DNA from: Pedobacter quisquiliarum
Lineage (GTDB): Bacteria; Bacteroidota; Bacteroidia; Sphingobacteriales; Sphingobacteriaceae
Direction: 5' to 3'
Length of the DNA stretch: 64,000 nt
NCBI RefSeq assembly: GCF_014642175.1
Contig: NZ_BMIL01000004.1
Coordinates: forward strand, 124,001-188,000
Part shown: piece by piece, positions 19,563-29,441 of the stretch
How positions within the stretch are numbered: the first letter of the stretch is position 1
Layout: every line of letters starts with the position of its first letter
Notes under the pieces: generated by a model
Told to the model about the DNA's origin: nothing
The model's database searches: none
What the model saw: the letters and a program-made list of their open reading frames with translations, nothing else
Made by a program: the position numbers and the translations under genes

Positions 19563-19784
19563 TTAATGAAAAGTATTCAGATATAGTTTCTCTACCTTCT
19601 TGCGCGCCCAGTCGGTTTTACGCAAAAACTTGAGGCTCGAGCTCATCGTAGGGTTGTTTCTGAAACACTCGATACGCACATAGGTAGACAATTCTTCCCA
19701 GCCATAGTGCCATACAAGCTGTTTTAGGATAAACTCCAGGGTTTTTCCATGTAGTGGATTATTTACTTGTTCTTGAGTGGCCAT
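19563..19784 (-). CDS. VF530-family (DUF2132) small protein
   Basis: Cytoplasmic protein of 73 residues matching the VF530/DUF2132 family almost end to end: [36 protein letters not shown] segments and [17 protein letters not shown]. The family adopts a small helical fold proposed to bind DNA; its cellular role is not established. It is divergent from the DUF2027 gene with only 35 bases between the two start codons. Confidence 0.88.
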   Translation of the reverse strand: MATQEQVNNPLHGKTLEFILKQLVWHYGWEELSTYVRIECFRNNPTMSSSLKFLRKTDWARKKVEKLYLNTFH

Positions 19785-19788
19785 GCTG

Positions 19789-19815
19789 CAAAATTAGGAA
19801 GATTAAGTAAATTTG
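19789..19815. promoter_or_regulatory. back-to-back -7 boxes in a 35-base divergent gap
   Basis: The gap 19785-19819 carries a TAnnTTTG box on each strand: TAATTTTG on the minus strand (19789-19796), ending 4 bases before the VF530 ATG, and TAAATTTG on the plus strand (19808-19815), ending 4 bases before the DUF2027 ATG. If both are used, each transcript would start within a few bases of its start codon. No convincing -33 box is seen for either. Confidence 0.5.
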
Positions 19816-19819
19816 AGCT

Positions 19820-20455
19820 ATGCAAATAAACTTAGGCGATTTCGTCCGTTTCGTGGACGAAAACATTGAGGGCTATGTCACCCGCATCATTGATAAAGAC
19901 ACCATTGGTGTTACCGACGCGAACGACTTCGAAATCCCGGTACTCGCATCAAAAGTTACCCTGGTTCATGGCACCATTCCAAGTGACAATACCGTAGTCA
20001 GCAATCGCAGCACCCCGGTTGTCGCAGCTGCAGAATTCATCAAAGACGGCGTTTTCTTAGGACTTGTAAGTGATCAGCACAGCAACTCCGTGGCGCACTT
20101 TCATATGGTAAACAATACATCATACGACCTGCTGGTTGCATTCTCAACCGAAAAGAATGACCATTTCAAGGGCGAGTTCGCCGGTGTCGTAGCTGGCAAT
20201 TCTACAAAGCGGATATACTCTGCAAACATGAGTGATATCCAAATCTGGCCGAAATTCCGATTGGAAGCGCTTTTTCATACACCGCTAAGTTTCGAACCTA
20301 AGCCTGCCATCATCTTTCACCAACAGCTTAAGGGCAAAGATCTATCCGTAGCAAAACAAGACATTCCCTTGCTAAAGGCAAAAGGTTGGTTAATTGAACT
20401 CGATCAAAAGGAAGCAGCCTTAAATCTGGATCAGCTTAAAGCCAGGTTTAAATAG
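19820..20455 (+). CDS. DUF2027 domain protein
   Basis: Protein of 211 residues with no signal peptide or membrane segment. The N-terminal 50 residues (INLGDFVRFVDENIEGYVTR) form a small beta domain typical of DUF2027 proteins. A beta-rich middle region follows (FHMVNNTSYDLLVAFS), then a leucine/lysine-rich tail. Longer relatives in Bacteroidota carry a C-terminal Smr nuclease-like domain; this one ends without it, which may be a natural short form. The gene is 14 bases upstream of a sensor kinase gene and may be co-transcribed with it. Function unknown. Confidence 0.75.
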   Translation: MQINLGDFVRFVDENIEGYVTRIIDKDTIGVTDANDFEIPVLASKVTLVHGTIPSDNTVVSNRSTPVVAAAEFIKDGVFLGLVSDQHSNSVAHFHMVNNTSYDLLVAFSTEKNDHFKGEFAGVVAGNSTKRIYSANMSDIQIWPKFRLEALFHTPLSFEPKPAIIFHQQLKGKDLSVAKQDIPLLKAKGWLIELDQKEAALNLDQLKARFK

Positions 20456-20469
20456 TCTCCTCCGCATTC

Positions 20470-22095
20470 ATGGAAAACACATTCAACCAAGACATCATCC
20501 TGTCTAATGAGCAGCAAAGGCTTGCAGCACTGCGCAGATATAAAATTTTCAATACAGAAGCAGAGAAATCATTTAAAAACATTGCCCGCCTCGTTGCTGA
20601 AATATTCAATGTTTCCATTTCCATGATTTCTTTAGTGGATGATGAGGAAGTTTCCTTTCAGTCGAATGTTGGAATGGAAACTTCGATTGGTCCCAGAGGG
20701 GAAAGCTTTTGTTCGTTAACGGTACTAAGTCCGGAGGTACATGTTGTTGAAAATGCACTCGTCGACCCGGTCGTTTCCCGAAACCCGCTGGTATGTGGCG
20801 AGTTTGGCTTACGCTTTTATGCAGGCGCACCCTTAGTTACACCAGATGGCTTTATAATTGGCACCGTCTGTATTGTAGATACCAAACCCAGGGTATTTAG
20901 CGACCACGAAAAACGTATCCTATCAGGAATGGCAGCCGTGGTGATGGAACAAATCGAGCTGCACCTGATTACGTTACAAAATGCAGAGCGGCAGCAAGCT
21001 GTAAATGACGCGCTCAGTGCAAGTATTGAGAAGCTTGCCAGCAGCGAGCAGCACTTTCAAAACATCCTGAACACAATGGCCGAAGGGGTAGGAATTATCG
21101 ATGCTACCGGCAAGATGACCTACGCCAATGCAATGGCGCAGCGAATTTTAGGCTTAACGCATAGCGAGATAAAAGACAGGACATTCGACGATCCCCGCTG
21201 GCAGAACCTGAAAATCGATGGTTCAGCATTGCCCGATGAAGAACATCCGATGGCCATCATGATGCGCACCCGACAACCCGTGTTCGACTATGAAATTGGT
21301 GTGCAACCGCCCGATCGAGAACGCTTCTACATCTCCATAAATGCCGCACCAATCATTGACCCTGAAACTGATATGCTGGTCGGCGGTATTGGAACCTTCA
21401 TGGATGTCACCAACCGGAGAAGGGTCCTCCAACAGAAAGATGAATTTATCAATGTGGCCAGTCATGAACTCAAGACGCCTGTCACCAGTCTTAAAGCTTC
21501 CATTCAGATCCTCCAGCGGATGAAGGATAATCCAAATCCGGTGATTTTCGATAAGATGCTTAGCCAGGCGGGGAAGAGTCTGGACAAACTGAACCGGCTT
21601 ATTGTAGATTTGCTGAATAGCAACCGTATTTCAGAAGGTCAGTTACAACTGCGAAAAATGCGGTTTAACATTGGTGAGCTGGTTCGCGATTGCTGCCAGC
21701 ATGTTCGTACGGCAGGTACCTTCGATATCGTGCTGGAGGGCGACTATGATACTATCGTCGAAGCCGATGAACAGCAGATTGATCAGGTACTGGTGAACTT
21801 CATCAACAATGCCATGAAGTATGCGCCAGATTCATTGGAGATAAAAGTTGTTTGTGAACGTAGCGCTGCAGCACTCAAAGTATCCGTGGTGGATAGTGGA
21901 CCGGGTATTCCAGAGAAGCAAATCCCACATTTATTCGACCGGTATTATCGCGCAGATTATAGTGGCTTCCGCTTTTCCGGACTGGGTTTAGGCCTTTACA
22001 TTTGTGCGGAGATCATCAAGAAGCACGGCGGCACCATTGGCGTAGACAGCGAACTTGGAACAGGCAGTGCTTTCTGGTTTACTTTACCGTTGTAG
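20470..22095 (+). CDS. GAF-PAS sensor histidine kinase
   Basis: Soluble histidine kinase of 541 residues with no membrane helix. A GAF domain (about 25-165, with GESFCSLTV and APLVTPDGFIIGTVCI) is followed by a short helix, a PAS domain (about 190-310, ILNTMAEGVGIIDATGKMTYAN), HisKA with H332 in NVASHELKTPV, and an ATPase domain with NFINNAMKYAPD, DSGPGIP and GLGLGLYI. Such proteins sense cytoplasmic ligands, redox or light. It follows the DUF2027 gene by 14 bases and converges on a single-domain response regulator with a 17-base overlap of the coding ends. That regulator is a plausible partner. Confidence 0.92.
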   Translation: MENTFNQDIILSNEQQRLAALRRYKIFNTEAEKSFKNIARLVAEIFNVSISMISLVDDEEVSFQSNVGMETSIGPRGESFCSLTVLSPEVHVVENALVDPVVSRNPLVCGEFGLRFYAGAPLVTPDGFIIGTVCIVDTKPRVFSDHEKRILSGMAAVVMEQIELHLITLQNAERQQAVNDALSASIEKLASSEQHFQNILNTMAEGVGIIDATGKMTYANAMAQRILGLTHSEIKDRTFDDPRWQNLKIDGSALPDEEHPMAIMMRTRQPVFDYEIGVQPPDRERFYISINAAPIIDPETDMLVGGIGTFMDVTNRRRVLQQKDEFINVASHELKTPVTSLKASIQILQRMKDNPNPVIFDKMLSQAGKSLDKLNRLIVDLLNSNRISEGQLQLRKMRFNIGELVRDCCQHVRTAGTFDIVLEGDYDTIVEADEQQIDQVLVNFINNAMKYAPDSLEIKVVCERSAAALKVSVVDSGPGIPEKQIPHLFDRYYRADYSGFRFSGLGLGLYICAEIIKKHGGTIGVDSELGTGSAFWFTLPL

Positions 22096-22468
22096 TCGTC
22101 TTTGCTTCTAAAATCGCGACCAGTTCATCCAGATCGAATGGCTTGGCCAGGTAACCATCCGCGCCAGCTTCGGCACTTAATATTTCGATATCACTGTTTG
22201 CAGAGAAGTAAACTACTGGAATGTGTTTCAGCTGGTCGGAAGCTTTGAGCGCCCTTGTAGCCGTAATACCACCTTCTTCCGGTATCCAGTTGTCCATCAA
22301 AATGACATCAGGAGCTATTTCGCTCACCCGTTCAATGATTTGCGTGCAGTCTGTAAAAGTTGAAACCTGCCAGCCACTTTGTTCCAGAAAGTAACTGCAA
22401 ATCGATAGAAGATCCTCGTCATCGTCAAAGATGACTAGTTTCTTTCTGTTAAGGGGCGTTTCATTCAT
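22079..22468 (-). CDS. single-domain response regulator
   Basis: Protein of 129 residues consisting of one receiver domain: acidic pocket FDDDED at 14-19, phospho-acceptor D59 in VILMDNWIP, a switch residue in VVYFSAN and Lys in YLAKPFD. There is no output domain, so it acts by protein interaction or phosphotransfer. Its 3' end overlaps the opposing kinase gene by 17 bases. It lies upstream of, and on the same strand as, the exported hydrolase gene. A near-consensus -7 box (TACATTTA) lies on the minus strand just upstream. Confidence 0.9.
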   Translation of the reverse strand: MNETPLNRKKLVIFDDDEDLLSICSYFLEQSGWQVSTFTDCTQIIERVSEIAPDVILMDNWIPEEGGITATRALKASDQLKHIPVVYFSANSDIEILSAEAGADGYLAKPFDLDELVAILEAKTTTTVK

Positions 22469-22490
22469 AAGGCTTAAATGTAATCGTTTC

Positions 22491-23345
22491 TTACTTCAAA
22501 ATTGCCTTTTTCAATACGCTAACTTCTTTAAGCAGCAGTGGAAATGCCGGAACCGCCATGCCACCATGATCAAAACCCTGAAGTTCATACAGCCTGGTAG
22601 ATTTATGTCCCGCCAGTTTCATCATGCGGTTCAGGTATGCATTCTCCTCGTACCTGCCCAGTAGTTCCTGCTCCCGGTCGCCGGTAATCAACAACATTGG
22701 GGGTGCATCAGCCCTGACATGATACAGCGGCGCATATTTATCGATGGTCGGCTGTGTATCTTTAATGCCCATTTCCTGTCTTACCGTAAAGTGTGTAATG
22801 GCCTGCCCGCTGAAGGGAATCAATCCGGCAATGTCATTTGCATTGATGTTGTATTTTGCAAGGTACTGCTTATCGAGCGCCACCATCGTTCCAAGGTAGC
22901 CACCAGCAGAATGGCCGGAGACGAAGATCAGTTTGTTATTGCCGCCAAATTCAGCCACGTGCTTAAATGCCCAGGCAATCGCCGCTGCGGCATCTTCAAT
23001 ATAAGCAGGTGCCTTCGCTTTTGGCGAAAGCCGATAACCAACACCAATTACCGCCACGCCCTGATCCATCAACGCTTTTGGAATTTCCTTCGAACCACCG
23101 GTGATACCACCACCGTGAAACCACACGATCGTTGCGAAGTTCTTAACGTTTTTCGGGTAGTAGATATCCAGTCGGCATTGCGACTTGATGTAAGCATCTT
23201 TTATGGATGTGCTATCCGGGTAATAGAAAATGTTGTTTTTCCGCTCCGCTTGTTGGCCGAAGCTGTTTAGCCCGATAAATAGGAAGGATAGCAAAAGCAG
23301 CAGGGTAGAGCGATACCCAGCCTTGGTTGTGGAAGTCAATTTCAT
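22491..23345 (-). CDS. exported alpha/beta hydrolase, lipase/esterase type
   Basis: Secreted hydrolase of 284 residues with an N-terminal hydrophobic segment (about 12-30, ending NSFGQQ). Motifs are the oxyanion-hole HGGG at 77-80, nucleophile S146 in SGHSAGG, and a C-terminal histidine in GFDHGGM. The arrangement fits the hormone-sensitive-lipase/BD-FAE-like esterase group that acts on small acyl esters or decorated glycans. The downstream neighbour is not related to it, and thiC upstream is separated by a hairpin. The substrate is unknown. Confidence 0.87.
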   Translation of the reverse strand: MKLTSTTKAGYRSTLLLLLSFLFIGLNSFGQQAERKNNIFYYPDSTSIKDAYIKSQCRLDIYYPKNVKNFATIVWFHGGGITGGSKEIPKALMDQGVAVIGVGYRLSPKAKAPAYIEDAAAAIAWAFKHVAEFGGNNKLIFVSGHSAGGYLGTMVALDKQYLAKYNINANDIAGLIPFSGQAITHFTVRQEMGIKDTQPTIDKYAPLYHVRADAPPMLLITGDREQELLGRYEENAYLNRMMKLAGHKSTRLYELQGFDHGGMAVPAFPLLLKEVSVLKKAILK

Positions 23346-23456
23346 TGGTTTACCATTGGTTCACCGCAAGTTAGAAAGTATTGACAGTCTGGGAAAACGA
23401 ATGGCGTAACAATCCTGGTATTATCACCAGAAACGTACTTGTACGTATAATAATTC

Positions 23457-23496
23457 ATGATTGCAGTGGAGCTTAGCGACCTTCCACTGCAATCAT
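23457..23496. terminator. hairpin downstream of thiC
   Basis: A perfect 14-base-pair stem (23457-23470 with 23483-23496) and a 12-base loop lie 29 bases past the thiC stop. The following minus-strand sequence is A/T-rich but lacks a clean T run, so it may act as a terminator or as a 3'-end stabiliser. A second small palindrome, ACGTACTTGTACGT (23434-23447), follows. Confidence 0.6.
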
Positions 23497-23524
23497 AATT
23501 AGCTATGCATTCGAGCGAATATGG

Positions 23525-25545
<2,021 letters not shown>

Positions 25546-25552
25546 TTTTTTA

Positions 25553-25582
25553 TAAAGCTAGGCAATCAATTTTATTATCAAG
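25553..25582 (-). promoter_or_regulatory. candidate promoter for riboswitch-thiC
   Basis: On the minus strand CTTG (25579-25582), an 18-base spacer and TAGCTTTA (25553-25560, one mismatch to TAnnTTTG) would place the transcript start within about ten bases of the first aptamer helix. A perfect TAAATTTG box further upstream (25604-25611) is an alternative. Confidence 0.45.
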
Positions 25583-25646
25583 CGATTTTGACGGTAAACT
25601 GTACAAATTTATCAGAATTGTATAAGTACTTCCCCGAAGGATGCCG

Positions 25647-25654
25647 TACATTTG
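25647..25654 (+). promoter_or_regulatory. -7 box upstream of the copper-efflux operon
   Basis: TACATTTG matches the TAnnTTTG consensus perfectly and ends 9 bases before the ATG of the first gene of the cluster. No matching -33 TTTG is found at the usual distance, so the promoter may need an activator or be weak. The transcript leader would be under ten bases. Confidence 0.4.
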
Positions 25655-25663
25655 CAGGGTAGC

Positions 25664-26065
25664 ATGAAAAAGATATTGTTGATTTTACTCGCCTTTGTTT
25701 ACCTGGCACTTGCCCAGGGACCAACGGTATATCTTCATTATTGCATGGGTGAGCTGGTCCAGATGGGCCTTGAACATCCAGGCGAATCAGCTGACTGTGC
25801 CTACTGTGGCATGAGCAAATCGACATCTGAGAAAGAAGCTTGCTGCCAGCAGGACACGAAAACGGTGAAGATTGACAATGTTCAAAAGATTGCCAGCAGC
25901 ACCTACGAATTTACGCAGGCCGCTGTGTTGCTCCCTAAATCTTTGCTCCACGAATTTCTGAATACGACAGCCGAAAAGGGCTTCCGGTCAAGCTTTCCTG
26001 CTTTTGAAACGCCTCCTATCCAGGAGGTGCCCGTCTTCATACGGAACTGTACCTACCGCATTTAA
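25664..26065 (+). CDS. HYC_CC_PP-type exported small protein
   Basis: Exported protein of 133 residues with signal peptide about 1-18 (LLILLAFVYLALAQ). It carries the family marks in order: HYC at 25-27 (LHYCMGE), a CxxC pair at 45/48 (CAYCG), adjacent cysteines at 60-61, and PP at 117-118. Members are known mainly from Bacteroidota genomes next to heavy-metal efflux genes; the cysteines, histidine and methionines suggest metal binding in the periplasm, but this is not proven. It sits 143 bases upstream of the CusA gene. I start it at ATG 25664 since the longer TTG frame breaks the signal peptide. Confidence 0.8.
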   Translation: MKKILLILLAFVYLALAQGPTVYLHYCMGELVQMGLEHPGESADCAYCGMSKSTSEKEACCQQDTKTVKIDNVQKIASSTYEFTQAAVLLPKSLLHEFLNTTAEKGFRSSFPAFETPPIQEVPVFIRNCTYRI

Positions 26066-26082
26066 TACCATCCATCTACTGC

Positions 26083-26098
26083 TTACACATCCGTGTAA
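26083..26098. promoter_or_regulatory. operator-like dyad upstream of cusA
   Basis: TTACAC and GTGTAA form a perfect 6-base inverted repeat separated by 4 bases, in the 143-base gap between the HYC_CC_PP gene and the CusA gene. It could be a regulator site or a small hairpin; no known copper-regulator box was matched. Confidence 0.35.
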
Positions 26099-26208
26099 CG
26101 GCATCAGGTATTCCCTGCATGTAACAATTTTCAATTAGAATTTTTCTTTAGACTGTTCTTTAGCTGCATCAATGCTGCTGGAGGATGATGGTTTAAATCA
26201 TTGCATAA

Positions 26209-27507
26209 ATGGTACATAAAATTATAGAATGGTCCCTCCGAAACCGATGGATCGTGCTGCTGCTGGCTACTGGCCTCTTCGTCTGGGGCATCTTCGCGGT
26301 TAAGCAGAACCCGATAGATGCAATACCCGACCTTTCCGAAAATCAGGTTATCGTTTATACCGAATGGATGGGCCGTTCGCCCCAGCTTATAGAAGACCAG
26401 GTTACCTATCCATTGGTCACCAACCTTCAAGGACTACCCAAGATCAAGTATGTACGTGGTTCCTCCATGTTCGGCATGAGTTTCATCTACGTGATCTTCG
26501 AAGATGACGTGGATGTATACTGGGCGCGTGAGCGGGTACTGGAACGGCTCAGCACCATCGGGAATACGCTGCCCGAAGGTGCCACACCACAACTTGGCCC
26601 CGACGGCACCGGCGTGGGCCATGTGCTCTGGTATACCCTGGATGCACCTGAAATGGACCTTGGTGAACAACGTGCCATACAGGACTGGTACGTTAAATTC
26701 GCCTTACAGAATGTACCGGGCGTTAGTGAAATCGCCTCCTTTGGTGGTTTTGAGAAGGAGTACCAGATTGCCGTAGACCCCAACAAGTTGCTCTACTACC
26801 GACTTTCCATTCCAGAGGTCATCGCTGCGGTACGCGGCAACAACAATGAATCCGGCGGAAGGAAGTTCGAGCGCAGTGACATCGGTTACATCATTAAAAC
26901 ATCAGGTTACCTGAAGTCGCTCGACGAAATCTCGAACATCCCCATAAAAAACCAGAATGGTACAGCCATCAAGGTTTCAGACGTAGCTACTGTGCAAATG
27001 AGCGGGGAAACCAGGCTGGGCATTTTTGATCAGGACGGGGAAGGGGAGCGTGTCGGTGGAATCGTTGTGATGCGTTATGGCGAAAATGCCGCAGCAGTAA
27101 TCGACCGGGTGAAAGTCAAGATGAAGGAAGTCTCGAAAGGGCTGCCCGCAGGCGTTAAGTTTGATATTGTTTATGACCGCGGTGAGCTGATCCAGGAGTC
27201 TGTGGATTCCATTACCACCACGCTCATCGAAGAGATGATCGTGGTTTCACTAGTAGTCATTGTCTTCCTCTTTCACTGGCGGAGTGCGGTCAGCATCATC
27301 ATCCAAATACCCATTACCATTGCCACCAGCTTCATTCTTTTAAATGCCTTCGACATTTCTTCCAACATCATGTCGCTTACCGGCATCGCCCTGGCCATTG
27401 GCGTCATCGTAGATAACGGCATCGTGATGAGTGAAAATGCCTATAAGCACCTTGCTGAGCGATACGAAAGCTGGCAGGCAGCACAACAAAAATCTAAAAT
27501 GCTATGA
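26209..27507 (+). CDS. cusA: CusA/CzcA heavy-metal RND pump, N-terminal part
   Basis: First 432 residues of an inner-membrane heavy-metal RND exporter: helix 1 (about 10-32), the porter-domain start (NPIDAIPDLSENQVIVYTEW, RGSSMFGMSF) and helices 2-4 ending at GVIVDNGIVMSENAYKHL. The frame stops shortly after the helix-4 region, where full-length CusA proteins of about 1040-1080 residues continue. The rest is in the next frame, starting in an ATGA overlap. Adding one A to the AAAA run at 27496-27499 would join both parts as SKNAMRNWF with no residue lost, so this is most simply one gene with a one-base frame break. A weak Shine-Dalgarno-like GGAGG lies some 26 bases before the ATG. Confidence 0.85.
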   Translation: MVHKIIEWSLRNRWIVLLLATGLFVWGIFAVKQNPIDAIPDLSENQVIVYTEWMGRSPQLIEDQVTYPLVTNLQGLPKIKYVRGSSMFGMSFIYVIFEDDVDVYWARERVLERLSTIGNTLPEGATPQLGPDGTGVGHVLWYTLDAPEMDLGEQRAIQDWYVKFALQNVPGVSEIASFGGFEKEYQIAVDPNKLLYYRLSIPEVIAAVRGNNNESGGRKFERSDIGYIIKTSGYLKSLDEISNIPIKNQNGTAIKVSDVATVQMSGETRLGIFDQDGEGERVGGIVVMRYGENAAAVIDRVKVKMKEVSKGLPAGVKFDIVYDRGELIQESVDSITTTLIEEMIVVSLVVIVFLFHWRSAVSIIIQIPITIATSFILLNAFDISSNIMSLTGIALAIGVIVDNGIVMSENAYKHLAERYESWQAAQQKSKML

Positions 27508-29441
27508 GAAACTGGTTTAAACGAAAAGTAGATAAAGACGCAGACTGGATCTCCGAGGCCGACCGTCTTGCGGTGATTGAAAAATCCAGCAAGCAGGTAT
27601 CCCGTGGGGTGTTCTTTGCGACCATCATCATCATCACTTCTTTCCTGCCGGTATTTATGCTCAGCGGTCAGGAGGGCAAGATGTTCCATCCCCTTGCTTT
27701 TACCAAGACATTCATCATGATTGTGGATGCCGTACTGGTGCTTACACTCGCACCGGTGCTGATTTCCTTTTTCATGAAAGGCAAGTTCAGGCCAGACCAT
27801 GCGAATCCGGTTAACCGCTTTTTAGAGCGCTATTACGAACCTGTGATCCGTACGGTACTGAACTGGCGCAAAACTACCATTGCCATTAACATCATCGCCT
27901 TGCTGATCACCATTCCACTCCTAAAAAACCTGGGTACAGAGTTCATGCCGGCGCTCGATGAGCAAAGTATTCTGTTTATGCCGGTTACGCTGCCTGATGT
28001 TTCTAACAATGAGGCCAAGCGTATTTTGCAGGTGCAGGACAAGATCATCAAGTCGGTGCCCGAAGTAGACAAAGTATTGGGTAAAGCCGGCCGCGCAAGT
28101 ACCGCAACGGATAACGCACCCATTAGCATGATCGAAACCATCATCATGCTAAAACCCAAATCGCAGTGGCGCGAAGGCATCACTAAAAAAGACATCATCA
28201 ATGCGCTGGACGAGAAACTGCAGATCCCAGGGGTGATAAATGGCTGGACGCAGCCCATCATCAACCGCATCAATATGCTCGCCACCGGAATACGAACCGA
28301 TGTGGGTGTGAAGATCTACGGACAAAACTTAGATACCATTGCGGCAGTCTCAGAACGGGTTAGACTAGCCCTTCAAGGTACCAGCGGAGTTACCGATTTG
28401 TATGTGGATCCAATCACGGGTGGTAAATATCTGAGCATAGACGTGAAACGGGATGCGCTTGCCCGGTACAACCTGAGCGTGGATGATGTCAACCAGATCG
28501 TAGAATCTGCACTTGGCGGTGCTTCGGTCGGCACGACAATCGAAGGGCGGCAACGTTTTTCCATCGGCGTAAGGCTGGGGCAAAGCTTCAGGAGCGATGT
28601 GGAAAGTATTAAACGTATTCCGCTGACATCTGCCAGCATGGGTGAAATTCCTCTTTCTGCCGTTGCGGATGTCCGTTTTGAAGATGGACCACCCATGATC
28701 AATTCGGAAAATGCAATGCTCCGTGGCGCAGTTATGTTCAACGTACGCGATCGTGACCTTGGCAGTACTGTGGAAGATGCTATGGAAAAAATCAATGCAA
28801 GCCGGGGCATCCTTCCTGAAGGCTATTTCCTGGAGTGGAGCGGACAATATGAAAACATGATCCGCGGACAAAAAACACTGTCCTGGATTGCGCCAATCGT
28901 GCTCATCATCATCTTCTTCTCTCTGTACTTCGCTTTCAACTCCTTGCGGGAGGCTTTTTTGAGCCTCATCACCATTCCTTTTGCATTGATCGGCGGGGCA
29001 TACCTCATTTATTTCTTTGATGTAAGCCTTTCCGTTGGCGTTGCCGTGGGTTTCATCGCCCTCTTCGGCATCGCCGTAGAAACTGGAATCGTCATGGTGA
29101 TCTACCTGAATGATGCCATGCATCAGCTTGTGAAGCTGAAAGGCAATTCGAGTGCAACCATTAGTCGCGAAGACTTACGCGAATACGTGGTTAAGGGCGC
29201 TGCAAAGCGACTACGACCAAAACTGATGACGGTATGTGTGTCCTTGTTTGGCTTAATTCCAGTACTCTGGGCCACGGGTGTGGGCAGCGATGTCATGCAG
29301 CCGATCGTCTTGCCAATGATTGGCGGCGTGCTGACCTCATCAACACACATCCTGTTGGTAACACCGCTCATCTTTCTGATGAGCAAAGAATATGAATTAA
29401 GAAAATACGGAAAACTGGAGGTGCACAATGCGAACCATTAA
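27504..29441 (+). CDS. cusA: CusA/CzcA heavy-metal RND pump, C-terminal part
   Basis: The remaining 645 residues of the RND exporter, in the next frame: helices 5-6 (FFATIIIITSFLPVFML, FIMIVDAVLVLTLAPVLISFF), the second porter half, and helices 7-12 with GIAVETGIVMVIYLNDA. Three methionines, M159 (ILFMPVTLP), M209 (ISMIETI) and M258 (NRINMLATG), fall where E. coli CusA has its copper/silver-binding cluster, supporting Cu(I)/Ag(I) over Co/Zn/Cd. Sequence quality is high throughout with no decay. It overlaps the TolC-like gene by 14 bases. Whether the two parts are made separately or the break is an error or recent mutation cannot be told from this sequence. Confidence 0.87.
   Translation: MRNWFKRKVDKDADWISEADRLAVIEKSSKQVSRGVFFATIIIITSFLPVFMLSGQEGKMFHPLAFTKTFIMIVDAVLVLTLAPVLISFFMKGKFRPDHANPVNRFLERYYEPVIRTVLNWRKTTIAINIIALLITIPLLKNLGTEFMPALDEQSILFMPVTLPDVSNNEAKRILQVQDKIIKSVPEVDKVLGKAGRASTATDNAPISMIETIIMLKPKSQWREGITKKDIINALDEKLQIPGVINGWTQPIINRINMLATGIRTDVGVKIYGQNLDTIAAVSERVRLALQGTSGVTDLYVDPITGGKYLSIDVKRDALARYNLSVDDVNQIVESALGGASVGTTIEGRQRFSIGVRLGQSFRSDVESIKRIPLTSASMGEIPLSAVADVRFEDGPPMINSENAMLRGAVMFNVRDRDLGSTVEDAMEKINASRGILPEGYFLEWSGQYENMIRGQKTLSWIAPIVLIIIFFSLYFAFNSLREAFLSLITIPFALIGGAYLIYFFDVSLSVGVAVGFIALFGIAVETGIVMVIYLNDAMHQLVKLKGNSSATISREDLREYVVKGAAKRLRPKLMTVCVSLFGLIPVLWATGVGSDVMQPIVLPMIGGVLTSSTHILLVTPLIFLMSKEYELRKYGKLEVHNANH

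Noticed and set aside
27490..27507. programmed -1 ribosomal frameshift within cusA
   Set aside because: No slippery X-XXY-YYZ heptamer occurs between the C-frame stop at 27495-27497 and the N-frame stop, so a simple base loss or ATGA coupling fits better.
28365..29123. 252-codon open frame antisense to the RND pump
   Set aside because: It lies wholly opposite the strongly conserved C-terminal half of the pump; its composition is that of a reverse-strand shadow with no recognisable domain.
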